Shown in pieces: positions 26,382-36,984 of a DNA stretch of 64,000 nt. The stretch comes from Phycicoccus sp. M110.8. Lineage in GTDB: Bacteria; Actinomycetota; Actinomycetes; Actinomycetales; Dermatophilaceae. The stretch lies in the NCBI RefSeq assembly GCF_032464895.1, contig NZ_JAWDIC010000001.1, forward strand, positions 1,240,001-1,304,000, given 5' to 3'. Positions within the stretch are counted from its first letter, which is position 1. Every line of letters begins with the position of its first letter. A model generated the notes under the pieces. That model was not told where the DNA came from and made no database searches. It saw only the letters and a program-made list of their open reading frames with translations. The translations under genes and the position numbers were made by a program.

Positions 26382-27149
26382 GTGGACGCCAAGCCCCGCA
26401 TCGCCCTGCTCATCGACGCCGACAACGCCTCGGCCAAGCGGATCGACCTGATCCTCAACGAGCTGTCGAACTTCGGCGAGACCAACATCCGCCGCGCGTA
26501 CGGCAACTGGACCAAGCCCGAGCTCGCCGGGTGGACGGCCGTCCTCAGCGACAACGCGATCCGGCCCGTGCAGCAGTTCGACCAGACCAAGGGCAAGAAC
26601 GCCAGCGACATGGCCCTGGTCATCGACGCCATGACGCTGCTGTACACCGACGCCCCCGACGCCTTCGCCATCGCCTCGTCCGACGCCGACTTCACCCCGC
26701 TCGTCATGCACCTGCGCGAGAAGGGCGCCGCGGTCTACGGGTTCGGCGACCGCAAGACGCCGATGCCGTTCCAGAACGCGTGCACCCGGTTCCTCGTGCT
26801 CGACCAGCTCCGCGACGCGCAGGAGGAGCCGTACACCGAGGAGGCGCCGACGACCCGGCTCCGGGCGACGACCCAGGAGCTCAAGCAGGACACCAAGCTC
26901 GTCGCCCTGCTCCGGCGCGCCGTGCAGAACGCCGCCGACGACGACGGCTGGGCGAGCGTCGGCGCGGTCGGCAACCTCATCGCCAACCAGTCGTCGTTCG
27001 ACTCGCGCAACTACGGCTACGCCAAGCTCACCGCGCTCATCAAGGCGACCGAGCTGTTCGAGATGCGTGACGAGGGCAAGCCCACGCTCGCCGTCCGGGA
27101 CAAGCGCGTCGGCGGCGGCTCCGGCGGCGGCTCGAGCCGGAACCGCTAG
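26382..27149 (+). CDS. NYN domain protein with C-terminal LOTUS/OST-HTH domain
   Basis: Predicted protein of 255 residues. The NYN nuclease-like fold (residues 1-150) has its acidic residues in place: LLIDADNASAKRID, SDMALVIDAMTLL and FAIASSDADFTPLVMHLREKG. The C-terminal third (LVALLRRAVQNAADDDGWAS to KLTALIKATELFEM) is an OST-HTH/LOTUS RNA-binding module, followed by a Gly/Ser tail. Such proteins are thought to bind or cut RNA. Its last four bases overlap the convergent pentapeptide-repeat gene. Confidence 0.9.
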   Translation: MDAKPRIALLIDADNASAKRIDLILNELSNFGETNIRRAYGNWTKPELAGWTAVLSDNAIRPVQQFDQTKGKNASDMALVIDAMTLLYTDAPDAFAIASSDADFTPLVMHLREKGAAVYGFGDRKTPMPFQNACTRFLVLDQLRDAQEEPYTEEAPTTRLRATTQELKQDTKLVALLRRAVQNAADDDGWASVGAVGNLIANQSSFDSRNYGYAKLTALIKATELFEMRDEGKPTLAVRDKRVGGGSGGGSSRNR

Positions 27150-27745
27150 TCGGCCACCCGGATCCCCAGCTCCGCGGCGAGCGCGGGGGCCAGGTCGATC
27201 AGCTGCAGCCGCGACACGGTCGCGCCCCGCAGCCCGGCCAGCCCACGAGGACCGGCCAGGTCGGCCCCGGACAGGTCGACGTCCTTCATCCGCGCGCGCC
27301 CGAAGTCTGGCGACACCAGCCGCGACCCGGCGAAGTCCACCTTCTCCAGCGTCGCCTCGGCGAAGTCGGGCTCGAGGAGCTGGCAGTCCACGAAGGCGCA
27401 GTCGGCCAGCCTCGCACCCCTCAGGTTGAGGAACTCGATCTTGCAGCCCTCGAAACGCACCCGGCGCAGCTCCGCCCCGAACAGCTGCACGGCCCCCAGC
27501 CGCGCGCCCTGCACCACGCAGTCCAGCCACGTCGACTCGGCGAGGTCGACGCCCGCGCCGTGCACCGCATACAGGCCCGTGTCGCCGAACCGCGCCCGTG
27601 GTGCGGAGAGCTCGGTGAGGTCGCACCGCTGGAACGTGCACTCCAGGAACCGGGCGTTGCCCGCGGACGCGCCGGAGAGGTCGCCGGTCAGGACCTCCCC
27701 GTCGAGGTCGGCTTCGGGTCGCAGCATCCCGCCATGGTGGACCAT
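27146..27745 (-). CDS. Pentapeptide repeat protein
   Basis: Predicted protein of 199 residues built from A(D/N)LxX-type five-residue repeats, for example ARFLECTFQRCDLTEL, GARLGAVQLFGAELRRVRFEG and DVDLSGADLAGP. These form a right-handed beta-helix; some mimic DNA and shield gyrase (Qnr/MfpA), others have no known role. The start could be the ATG at 27745 or the one at 27727. It overlaps the NYN gene by four bases at the 3' end. Confidence 0.88.
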   Translation of the reverse strand: MVHHGGMLRPEADLDGEVLTGDLSGASAGNARFLECTFQRCDLTELSAPRARFGDTGLYAVHGAGVDLAESTWLDCVVQGARLGAVQLFGAELRRVRFEGCKIEFLNLRGARLADCAFVDCQLLEPDFAEATLEKVDFAGSRLVSPDFGRARMKDVDLSGADLAGPRGLAGLRGATVSRLQLIDLAPALAAELGIRVAD

Positions 27746-27818
27746 CCCTCGGACAGGGTGCAGCGGACGTCGCCGCCCCTGCCGCTACGGTGCAGAATGA
27801 ACCCGCCAGTAACGAGCA

Positions 27819-27876
27819 GGGCCGCCCGAACGAGTGGGCGGCCCCTCCAGCAACCGGCCAGCGCACCCGCTGGCCG
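27819..27876 (+). promoter_or_regulatory. Two tandem hairpins in the citrate synthase leader
   Basis: Hairpin 1 pairs GGGCCGCCC with GGGCGGCCC (27819-27844) around an 8-base loop, GAACGAGT; if the G-T closes, the hexaloop is AACGAG. Hairpin 2 pairs CGGCCAGCG with CGCTGGCCG (27855-27876) around CACC. They lie 21 bases upstream of the ATG. Hairpin 1 meets the A1/G4 hexaloop rule of ANTAR targets; hairpin 2 does not. Confidence 0.4.
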
Positions 27877-27897
27877 TCTCGAGCCGAGAGGACGCCG

Positions 27898-30292
<2,395 letters not shown>

Positions 30293-30327
30293 CCAGCCAC
30301 GACGCTCCCCCACACCTCCTCAGGACC

Positions 30328-30357
30328 CGTGCCCCGCGCCACCGTGCGCGGGGCACG
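30328..30357 (+). terminator. Terminator hairpin after serC
   Basis: Twelve-base perfect arms CGTGCCCCGCGC and its complement surround a 6-base loop, 36 bases after the serC stop. There is no clear T run (CGTCTGTCC follows), so it is a U-poor terminator as is usual in this genome. Confidence 0.65.
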
Positions 30358-30461
30358 CGTCTGTCCACCGGCGGGATCCCCCGAGCACGCGTAACCTCGG
30401 CGACTCGGGCTCGTTGAACCTCATGACACGGGGTGGGACGACGACGTCGAGGAGCCGAGAC

Positions 30462-31769
30462 ATGAGCCGCGCAGGGCATGGACCGCAGCGAACCTTCCAG
30501 CTGCCGTGGCGGGCGCTGGCCGGAGGGCTGCCCGCGGTGGCGCTCATCGGCAGCGGGATCGGGCTCACCCTGACCGGCGGCCACCCCCTCACCGAGATCG
30601 CGAGCGACTCCGGGCCGGTCGTCACCGTCCCGAAGGCCCCGGTCGAGCAGCCCGCGGCCCCGACCCTGCCGATCCTCCCCGCACCGCCGGAGCAGCAGGC
30701 CACGCCGCTGGGCGGTGAGGGAGGCGCCACCTCCCCGGCCGGAAGCCTGCCGCCGAGCCTCACGGTCAAGGGCATCCCGGCCGCCGCCCTCTCGGCATAC
30801 CAGCGCGCAGCCCGCATCGTCGACGCCGCGGACGCGCAGTGCCGCATCGACTGGGCCCTCATCGGGGCCATCGGCAAGGTCGAGTCCGACCACGGGCGCT
30901 ACGGCGGCAACGGCACCGACTCGACCGGCACCGTGCGCCCCGGCATCTACGGCATCCCGCTCAACGGGGCCAACGGCACCGCGGTCATCCACGACACCGA
31001 CGGCGGCGTCTTCGACCGCGACACCACCTGGGACCGCGCGGTGGGCCCCATGCAGTTCATCCCCGGCACCTGGCGGGTCGTCGGCGTCGACGCGAACCAG
31101 GACGGGCGCAAGGACCCGCAGAACCTCGACGACGCCGCCACCGCGACCGCCGTCTACCTGTGCTCCGGCCCCGGCGACCTCAGCACCGCGTCGGGCGCCC
31201 GCAGCGCGGTCCTGCGCTACAACCACAGCGACGCCTACGCGAACGAGGTCCTCGCGATCGCCGACGCCTACCGCAACGGGTACACCGTCGTGCCGGACTC
31301 CGGCCTGGCGCCCGGGCAGGCGGACGCCGCGCCATACCTCCCGTCGGGCGACCCGCAGACCATGGCGCAGTACGACCCAGCCGCGGTGCGCGAGCCGGCG
31401 CCGACGCGGGCGTCCGGCGGCAAGCCGGCGAAGGGCTCCGCGGGCGGCTCGGGCTCGTCCGGCGGCACCGGCGGCACGAGCGCGGGCGGGGGCCCGGGGC
31501 CGACGCCCACCAGCACGAGCTCGGCGTCCGGCCCGGTCGGCCAGGTCGTGGGCGGGGTGACGGGTGTCGTCGGCGGCGTGGTCGGTGGCCTCACCGGCAG
31601 CACGCCCAGCTCGACCACGAGCTCCCCGAGCCCCTCGCCGTCCCCGTCGCCCACCTCGACGACCTCCCTGCCGCTGCAGGTCCTGCCGACCAACGGGAAG
31701 TGCCCGACCGGCTACGACCCGGTGCTCAGCACGCTCGGCATCACCGTCCTGTGCGTCCTGCACCAGTGA
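30462..31769 (+). CDS. Secreted lytic transglycosylase domain protein
   Basis: Predicted protein of 435 residues. An N-terminal membrane anchor or signal (LAGGLPAVALIGSGIGLTL) is followed by a Pro-rich linker and a transglycosylase domain (about 105-290): WALIGAIGKVESDHGRYGG holds the catalytic Glu, with AVGPMQFIPGTWRVVGVD and RSAVLRYNHSDAYANEVLAIADAY after it. A long Gly/Ser/Thr/Pro-rich low-complexity tail precedes a short conserved-looking end with two Cys (GKCPTGYDPVLS). It should cleave glycan strands of peptidoglycan. ATG at 30462 has GAGGAG upstream; an ATG at 30423 is also in frame. Confidence 0.88.
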   Translation: MSRAGHGPQRTFQLPWRALAGGLPAVALIGSGIGLTLTGGHPLTEIASDSGPVVTVPKAPVEQPAAPTLPILPAPPEQQATPLGGEGGATSPAGSLPPSLTVKGIPAAALSAYQRAARIVDAADAQCRIDWALIGAIGKVESDHGRYGGNGTDSTGTVRPGIYGIPLNGANGTAVIHDTDGGVFDRDTTWDRAVGPMQFIPGTWRVVGVDANQDGRKDPQNLDDAATATAVYLCSGPGDLSTASGARSAVLRYNHSDAYANEVLAIADAYRNGYTVVPDSGLAPGQADAAPYLPSGDPQTMAQYDPAAVREPAPTRASGGKPAKGSAGGSGSSGGTGGTSAGGGPGPTPTSTSSASGPVGQVVGGVTGVVGGVVGGLTGSTPSSTTSSPSPSPSPSPTSTTSLPLQVLPTNGKCPTGYDPVLSTLGITVLCVLHQ

Positions 31770-31856
31770 CGCCGTCGGCGAGCACGTGCGCGGGCGCCAC
31801 GACCTGACCGCCACCTGACCTCCTGGGGTGCGCCGACAACCCCCACGGCGCACCGG

Positions 31857-31893
31857 CGAAGGCCCACCACTCCTCGAGGGTGGTGGGCCTTCG
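31857..31893. terminator. Hairpin between transglycosylase and MFS operon
   Basis: Thirteen-base perfect arms, GAAGGCCCACCAC and its complement, with a loop of nine bases. It is symmetrical, so it could stop both the rightward transglycosylase transcript and the leftward MarR-MFS operon transcript whose last stop is at 31916. Confidence 0.7.
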
Positions 31894-31915
31894 TCGTGCC
31901 GGACAGCGCCGGCGG

Positions 31916-32002
31916 TCAGTGCAGGACGCTCGCGACGACCGCCACGGCCACCACGATGACGAGCACGGCGATGGTCATGCGCCGGCGGAACGTCGGGGTC
32001 AC
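31916..32002 (-). CDS. 28-residue single-span membrane microprotein
   Basis: GTG-initiated frame with product VTPTFRRRMTIAVLVIVV and a hydrophobic remainder ending VLH: a short basic N-terminus and one membrane helix. The GTG overlaps the TGA of the MFS gene (GTGA), the same arrangement as between MarR and the MFS gene, so three genes are coupled in one operon. It is too short for standard gene finders. By analogy with small transporter partners such as AcrZ it might bind the MFS protein, but this is inference. Confidence 0.55.
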   Translation of the reverse strand: MTPTFRRRMTIAVLVIVVAVAVVASVLH

Positions 32003-33291
32003 CGGACCGCCTCGGGCACCGGCTCGGAGACGGGCGCGGTGGTCCGGATGCGCAGCCGCGGGCGGGCCTTCGACTCGTAGGTCACCTGCACATTCTCGTG
32101 CTTCGCGAGCCAGTACGACACCGCCACGAGCGTGACGCCGACCGCGATGGTGCCGATCGCGATGGTCCACCGCGGGCCCCAGGCGTCGCCGATCCACCCG
32201 ATCAGCGGCGCGCCGAGCGGGGTCCCGCCCATGAAGATCGCCATGTACAACGCCATGACCCGGCCCCGCATGGCGGCGTCCACCCTCGTCTGCACCATCG
32301 CGTTCGCGGTGGTGAGCGCGGTCAGGGCGGCCAGCCCGGTGGGCACGAGGGCGATGGCGAAGAGCACGTAGGTGGGCGCCAACGAGGCGAATGCCGTGGC
32401 GGCGGTGAAGCCGACGAGGGCGACGAGCAGGGTCCGCAGCCGGGCCTGCGCCCGGCGGGCCGAGAGCAGGGCGGCCGTCAGCGAGCCGATGGCCATGATC
32501 GAGCCGAGCAGGCCGTACTCCTCCGGCCCCTTGCCGAACTCCTTGGTCGCCATGAGCGCGGTCGTCACCTGGAAGTTCATGCCGAACGTGCCCAGCACGA
32601 ACACGAGCAGCATGACCAGCTGGATGTCGGGGCGGTTGCGCACGTAGCGCACACCCTCCTTGATCGCTCCCTTGCCGCGCGCCAGCCGCGGCGCCGGCTT
32701 GAGCTCGCTGGTGCGCATGGCGGCCAGGGCCAGCAGCACGGCGACGAAGGTCAGGGTGTTCGTCAGCAGGGTCCAGCCGGTGCCGAACGCGGCGATGGTG
32801 AGACCGGCGAGGCCCGGGCCGATGAGCCGGCCGGCGTTGAACGAGGCGCTGTTGAGCGAGACCGCGTTGGTGAGCCGGTCGCGCGGGACCATCTCGGAGA
32901 CGAAGGTCTGGCGCGCCGGGTTGTCGAAGGCCGTGGCGACGCCGGTCCACAGGGCGGCGACGTACACCATCCACAGCTGGGCGTGGCCGGTCACGGTGAC
33001 CAGACCGAGTCCCAGCGACGACAGGGCGAGCGCCGTCTGGGTCACCGCGAGCAGCCGCCGCTTGGCGAAGCGGTCGGCCACGACGCCGGTCCACGGCGCG
33101 AGCAGCAGGAAGGGCAGGAACTGCAGCCCGGTGACGATGCCGAGGGCGGAGGAGGAGTGGCGGGTGAGCTCGGTGAGCACCAGCCAGTCCTGGGCGACCC
33201 GGCCCATCCAGGTGCCGATGTTCGACACGAAGGCGCCGGTGGCGTAGATCCGGTAGTTCCGGACGCTGAGGGAGGCGAAGGTCGGACTCAC
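31999..33291 (-). CDS. MFS transporter in a MarR-controlled operon
   Basis: Predicted protein of 430 residues with twelve hydrophobic segments. It opens FASLSVRNYRIYATGAFVSNIGTWMGRVAQDWLV and has the loop GVVADRFAKRRLLAVTQ and ATAFDNPARQTFVSEMVP, all typical of the MFS_3 family of exporters. The C-terminal 40 residues are basic and cytoplasmic. The GTG start overlaps the MarR stop (GTGA). MarR-linked MFS pumps usually export toxic organic molecules, so a drug or metabolite efflux role is likely. Confidence 0.88.
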   Translation of the reverse strand: MSPTFASLSVRNYRIYATGAFVSNIGTWMGRVAQDWLVLTELTRHSSSALGIVTGLQFLPFLLLAPWTGVVADRFAKRRLLAVTQTALALSSLGLGLVTVTGHAQLWMVYVAALWTGVATAFDNPARQTFVSEMVPRDRLTNAVSLNSASFNAGRLIGPGLAGLTIAAFGTGWTLLTNTLTFVAVLLALAAMRTSELKPAPRLARGKGAIKEGVRYVRNRPDIQLVMLLVFVLGTFGMNFQVTTALMATKEFGKGPEEYGLLGSIMAIGSLTAALLSARRAQARLRTLLVALVGFTAATAFASLAPTYVLFAIALVPTGLAALTALTTANAMVQTRVDAAMRGRVMALYMAIFMGGTPLGAPLIGWIGDAWGPRWTIAIGTIAVGVTLVAVSYWLAKHENVQVTYESKARPRLRIRTTAPVSEPVPEAVR

Positions 33292-33752
33292 TCGCTCGCC
33301 ACCCTCGTGAGGATCGCGGCGGCCCGCTGCAGGACCTCCTGCTCCTCGGCGCTCAGGTGGCTGACCCGCACGGACATCCACGCGTCGCGCCGGCGACGGA
33401 TCTCCTTGAGCAGGGTGGTCCCCTCGCGCGTCAGCGACAGGATCACCTGGCGGCGGTCGGCGGGGTCGGCGGTGCGCTCGACGAGCCCGCGCTCGACGAG
33501 GCCGCCGACGGTACGGGTCATGCTCGGCGCGCTCACGCGCTCGATCTCCGCGAGCTCCCCCGGCGTGCGGGGGGTGTCCTCGAGGCGGCACAGCACCGAG
33601 AACTGGTGCGGTGCGACCAGGTCGGTGCTCTCGAACCGGACCCGGCGCGAGATGCGCATGCAGGCGAGCCGGAGCTCACCGGCGAGGGCGGAGACGGCGG
33701 AGGGCGACAGGCCGGTGGCGGCGCGGCTCCTGCGCGCAGGCGGTGGCGTCAT
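33288..33752 (-). CDS. MarR family transcriptional regulator
   Basis: Predicted protein of 154 residues with the MarR winged helix: VAPHQFSVLCRLEDTPRTPGELAEIERVSAPSMTRTVGGLVERGLVERTADPADRRQVILSLTREG, where the DPADRRQ wing is diagnostic. It probably represses the downstream MFS gene and itself, released by a small ligand. An AT-rich inverted repeat right upstream (33773-33804) is the likely operator. Its last codons overlap the MFS start. Confidence 0.93.
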   Translation of the reverse strand: MTPPPARRSRAATGLSPSAVSALAGELRLACMRISRRVRFESTDLVAPHQFSVLCRLEDTPRTPGELAEIERVSAPSMTRTVGGLVERGLVERTADPADRRQVILSLTREGTTLLKEIRRRRDAWMSVRVSHLSAEEQEVLQRAAAILTRVASE

Positions 33753-33772
33753 GCTTCTACTCCTCGGTCAGG

Positions 33773-33804
33773 TACTTAGCATAACTCATTACCTCTGCTA
33801 AGTA
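33773..33804 (-). promoter_or_regulatory. MarR operator and promoter
   Basis: Perfect inverted 9-mers TACTTAGCA and TGCTAAGTA lie 14 bases apart in an unusually AT-rich stretch directly upstream of the MarR gene. On the minus strand TTAGCA and TAAGTA, parts of the two arms, are exactly 17 bases apart, so the operator arms cover a plausible -35 and -10. Repressor binding would block the promoter. Confidence 0.65.
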
Positions 33805-33856
33805 TTTCCGGCGTCGACCGCACGCCGGCCGCGGTGCCTCACAGTGCCCGGACGCA

Positions 33857-33897
33857 CGTATGCCGCGCGGCCCCGAGCGGGGGCCACGCGGCATACG
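33857..33897 (-). terminator. Terminator of the purine permease made of inverted GTATGCCG motifs
   Basis: Eighteen-base arms starting CGTATGCCGCG and ending in its complement pair with one mismatch around a loop of five bases. The hairpin lies 26 bases past the permease stop. Like 29042-29078 it uses two inverted copies of the GTATGCCG 8-mer. Confidence 0.7.
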
Positions 33898-33922
33898 CGG
33901 GTGTCGCGGAGGTGCTGGGCGC

Positions 33923-35434
33923 TCAGCCCACGCCGAGCAGGGACTTCACCGGGTCGATCGCGAAGTACACGACGAACAGGGCCGACACCGCCCACAGCAG
34001 CGGGTGGATCACGCCGGCCTTGCCCCGGACGACCTTGATGATCGTGTACATGACGAAGCCGGCACCGATCCCGGCCGTGATCGAGTAGGTGAACGGCATG
34101 AGGACGATCGTGAGGAACGCCGGGATCGCGATCTCGAGGTCCTCCCAGTTGATGCCGCGGACCTGCTGCATCATCAGGAAGCCGACGACGACCAGGGCCG
34201 GGGTGGCCGCCTCGTAGGGGACGATCTTGACCAGCGGGGCCAGGAACGTCGCGAGCAGGAACAGCACGCCGGTGACGACCGACGCCAGGCCGGTGCGCGC
34301 GCCCTCGCCGACGCCGGAGGCCGACTCGATGTAGGACGTGTTCGACGAGACCGAGCCCGCGCCACCGGCGACGGCGGCGAGGCTGTCGACGAGCAGGATC
34401 TTGTCCGAGTTCGGCGGGTTGCCGTTCTTGTCGAGCAGCTTGGCCTCGGCGCCGATGGCGACCATCGTGCCCATCGTGTCGAAGAAGTCGGCCAGCAGCA
34501 GGGTGAAGACGAGCAGGATCGCCGAGACGAAGCCGATCTTGCCGAACGAGCCCAGCAGGTTGAAGTGGCCGAGCAGGGAGAAGTCGGGGACGTCGACGAC
34601 CTGGTCGGGCAGCTTCGGGACGTTGAGGCCCCAGCCGGCCGGGTTGACCACCTTGCCGGTCGCGTCGGTCTGGCCGCCGATCGAGCCGATCGCCTCGACG
34701 ATGACGGCCAGCACGGTGGCGCCGACGATGCCGAAGAGGATCGCGCCCTTCACGTGCTTGACCATCATGATGACGATGGCGATCAGGCCGATGACGAAGA
34801 CGAGCAGCGGCCAGCCGTTGAGGAAGCCGCCGATGCCGAGCTCGACCGGCACGGGGCCGGTGGCCGGGCGGCGGATGAAGCCGGCGTCGACCAGGCCGAT
34901 GATCGTGATGAACAGGCCGATGCCGACGGAGATCGCGGTCTTGAGCTCGCCGGGGATCGCCTTGAAGACGGCCTGCCGGAAGCCGGTCAGCACCAGGATC
35001 GTGATGATGACACCCTCGATGACGATCAGGCCCATCGCGTCGGCCCAGGTCATCTCGGGCAGCTTGGCGATGCCGAACGTGACGAAGGCGTTGAGGCCGA
35101 GCCCGGTGGCGAGCGCGAGCGGGAAGTTCGCGACCACGCCCATGAGGATCGTCATCACGCCGGCGACCAGCGCGGTGCCCGCGGCGACGAGCTGGATCGC
35201 GTGCGGGACGCCCTGGCCCCCGAGGAACTTGCCGGTCCCGTCGGCCTGCGTGCCGATGATGAGCGGGTTCAGCACGACGATGTACGCCATGGTGAAGAAG
35301 GTCACGAGTCCACCGCGGACCTCCCGACCGACGGTCGACCCGCGCTCGGTGATCCGGAAGAACCCGTCGATGCCGCCGGTCTTCGCCGGGGCGGGGCGTT
35401 GCGCCGTCGTGGGCGCCGATGAGGGGTTGGCCAT
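33923..35434 (-). CDS. NCS2 family purine permease (AzgA-like)
   Basis: Predicted protein of 503 residues with about twelve to fourteen membrane segments. AzgA features: GGLVTFFTMAYIVVLNPLII, MGVVANFPLALATGLGLNAFV, FDTMGTMVAIGAEAKL, SSNTSYIESASGVGEGARTG and WEDLEIAIPAFLTIVLMPFTYSI. Members take up hypoxanthine, guanine or adenine with protons. The ATG at 35434 precedes a Pro/Ala-rich cytoplasmic tail and the conserved GGIDGFFRITERGSTVGREVRGG opening. It is a single-gene unit, divergent from the DUF2530 gene. Confidence 0.93.
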   Translation of the reverse strand: MANPSSAPTTAQRPAPAKTGGIDGFFRITERGSTVGREVRGGLVTFFTMAYIVVLNPLIIGTQADGTGKFLGGQGVPHAIQLVAAGTALVAGVMTILMGVVANFPLALATGLGLNAFVTFGIAKLPEMTWADAMGLIVIEGVIITILVLTGFRQAVFKAIPGELKTAISVGIGLFITIIGLVDAGFIRRPATGPVPVELGIGGFLNGWPLLVFVIGLIAIVIMMVKHVKGAILFGIVGATVLAVIVEAIGSIGGQTDATGKVVNPAGWGLNVPKLPDQVVDVPDFSLLGHFNLLGSFGKIGFVSAILLVFTLLLADFFDTMGTMVAIGAEAKLLDKNGNPPNSDKILLVDSLAAVAGGAGSVSSNTSYIESASGVGEGARTGLASVVTGVLFLLATFLAPLVKIVPYEAATPALVVVGFLMMQQVRGINWEDLEIAIPAFLTIVLMPFTYSITAGIGAGFVMYTIIKVVRGKAGVIHPLLWAVSALFVVYFAIDPVKSLLGVG

Positions 35435-35488
35435 GGCGCACAGGGTAGGGCCTGCGTGTTTCCGAGATGTGAAGGCTACGCTGACCGC

Positions 35489-35818
35489 GTGACCGAGTCG
35501 CAGCGCACGGGCGGTGAGCCCGCCCCCGACGAGGTCCTCGCGGGGGTCGCGGAGGCGGTGCCGGCACCGGAGCCGGCACCGGCACTGGAGCCGCTCGGGG
35601 CACCGGGGCTGGAGCCGCTGGCCTGGAGCTCGGCCCGGATCGTCCTGGGCGGCCTCGTGCTGTGGGCGCTGGCCCTGGTCGTCACCCTGGCCGTGCCCGC
35701 GCTGCACACCGGCGAACGCGACTGGTGGCCGTGGTGCTGCGTCGCGGGTCTCGCGCTGGGCTCGCTCGGCTACGCCTACATGCGCCGCGGCCGCGGCAAC
35801 GCCGCCGGCGCCCTCTGA
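35489..35818 (+). CDS. DUF2530 domain-containing membrane protein
   Basis: Predicted protein of 109 residues. A Pro/Glu/Ala-rich N-terminus (repeated PAPE/PALEP) is followed by two membrane helices (RIVLGGLVLWALALVVTLAVP and WPWCCVAGLALGSLGYAYM) and a short basic end, the pattern of DUF2530. In mycobacteria, from memory, the equivalent gene lies next to the DUF3027 gene; here a nuclease cassette stands between them. The role is unknown. Confidence 0.82.
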   Translation: MTESQRTGGEPAPDEVLAGVAEAVPAPEPAPALEPLGAPGLEPLAWSSARIVLGGLVLWALALVVTLAVPALHTGERDWWPWCCVAGLALGSLGYAYMRRGRGNAAGAL

Positions 35819-35857
35819 CCCACCTACGCCCGGGCAGCCTCCCAACAGACCCTTCCC

Positions 35858-35928
35858 CGCAAAACGGCAGTTGCTCGACGTCCCGCGGGACAGCAACCCG
35901 CGGTATGCCGCGAAACCGCCGTTTTGCG
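35858..35928. repeat. 71-bp hairpin element, copy 1 (left of AbiEi-DUF559 gene)
   Basis: The ends CGCAAAACGGCAGTT and AACCGCCGTTTTGCG pair with one mismatch. Inside are two smaller hairpins, GTCCCGCGGGAC and CGCGG-TATG-CCGCG. It has the same length and the same central block (CCCGCGGGACAGCA) as the elements at 36985-37055 and 48809-48879. Confidence 0.85.
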
Positions 35929-35973
35929 AGCGGAAAGGCAGGGGCGCCGGACACCCCGGGAGACCTTGCCGGC

Positions 35974-36894
35974 TCAGACCGCGGCTCGGGCGAGGGCTGC
36001 AAGCACGTGCGCCCGCACCAGCTCGGGGCGCTTCAGGTCGTCCCACGTCAGGCGGACGACGGCGTAGCCGAGCGCGCGGAGGCGGTCCTCGCGCCGCTTC
36101 TCGGCGACCAGCGCCTCGCGGCCGTCGGCGCCGCCGTACTTGAGCGCCCCGTCGAACTCGACCACCACACGACCCGCCACCAAGAAGTCCACCCTTCCCA
36201 CCAGCGATCCCGCGCGGTCACGGACCTCGACCTGTGATCGGACCGGCACACCGAGGGCAGTGAGCAGGAGGCGGCTGATGCTCTCACCGGGAGACTCCGC
36301 TACCGGGTCGAGGTTGCTCAGCATCGTCCGCACCCGCCGTCGTCCGCGGAGCCCGGGCGTCAGCCGGTCCGCCGCCTCGGCGATGTCCTCCAGCGTGCAC
36401 AGACGCCGATGCAGGGCTGCGTCGGCGGCCACCACCGCTGGCGTCACCCCGAAGGACGCCGTGGTCACGAGGGAGTCCGGCAGGGCGTCGCACGGCAGAC
36501 CGTCCACATCGTCCGGGGCGCTCAACCCCCTCAGCGGCGCGACCCGGACACCCGACCGCGTCGTCGTCTCCTCGACGTCGCCACTCAGCACCACCACCCG
36601 CCAGTCGACGTCCCACAGGGGAAGCCGGCGCAGGGCCAGCGCGCTGTGCCGGCTCGCCGACTCGACCGAACCGCGCGACAGCACGACACCCCGGACCGTG
36701 AGCCGGTAGCGCTCGTCACGGTCGGCGGCATCCCAGAGGTCGGCCACGGCATACGCCCCTCGGCGCACGCGGACGACCTCCCCCGTCCTGACCCACCGCG
36801 ACACGTCATCGGCGCTGACCCCGAGCCGACCGATCTGGCACCACCCAGCCACGCCACCCTGGGCCGCGAACACGGCCGCCACCTGAGCATCCAT
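35974..36894 (-). CDS. AbiEi-like N-terminal domain fused to DUF559 (Vsr-like) endonuclease
   Basis: Predicted protein of 306 residues. The N-terminus (GVAGWCQIGRLGVSADDVSRWVRTGEVVRVRRGAYAV) is the winged-helix domain of AbiEi-type antitoxins. The C-terminus holds a PD-(D/E)xK-type core: GRVDFLVAGRVVVEFDGALKYGG with a Lys-rich helix (EKRREDRLRALGYAVVRLTWDDL), as in DUF559/Vsr-like nucleases. Such lone fusions are common and often multicopy in actinobacteria; their targets are unknown. No AbiEii toxin lies beside it. Homologous 71-bp hairpins flank it on both sides. ATG at 36894 is preferred to 36930. Confidence 0.85.
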   Translation of the reverse strand: MDAQVAAVFAAQGGVAGWCQIGRLGVSADDVSRWVRTGEVVRVRRGAYAVADLWDAADRDERYRLTVRGVVLSRGSVESASRHSALALRRLPLWDVDWRVVVLSGDVEETTTRSGVRVAPLRGLSAPDDVDGLPCDALPDSLVTTASFGVTPAVVAADAALHRRLCTLEDIAEAADRLTPGLRGRRRVRTMLSNLDPVAESPGESISRLLLTALGVPVRSQVEVRDRAGSLVGRVDFLVAGRVVVEFDGALKYGGADGREALVAEKRREDRLRALGYAVVRLTWDDLKRPELVRAHVLAALARAAV

Positions 36895-36984
36895 CCGGTC
36901 AGGGTCGAGGGGGCCGCTCCCGAGGCACACCCCGGCCGCCCGGGGTTGTGGACGGACGATCCGCGATCACCGCACCTGTGGACA

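Noticed and set aside
35974-36894. Complete type IV toxin-antitoxin pair
   Set aside because: Only the AbiEi-like domain fused to a nuclease is present; there is no AbiEii nucleotidyltransferase gene next to it.
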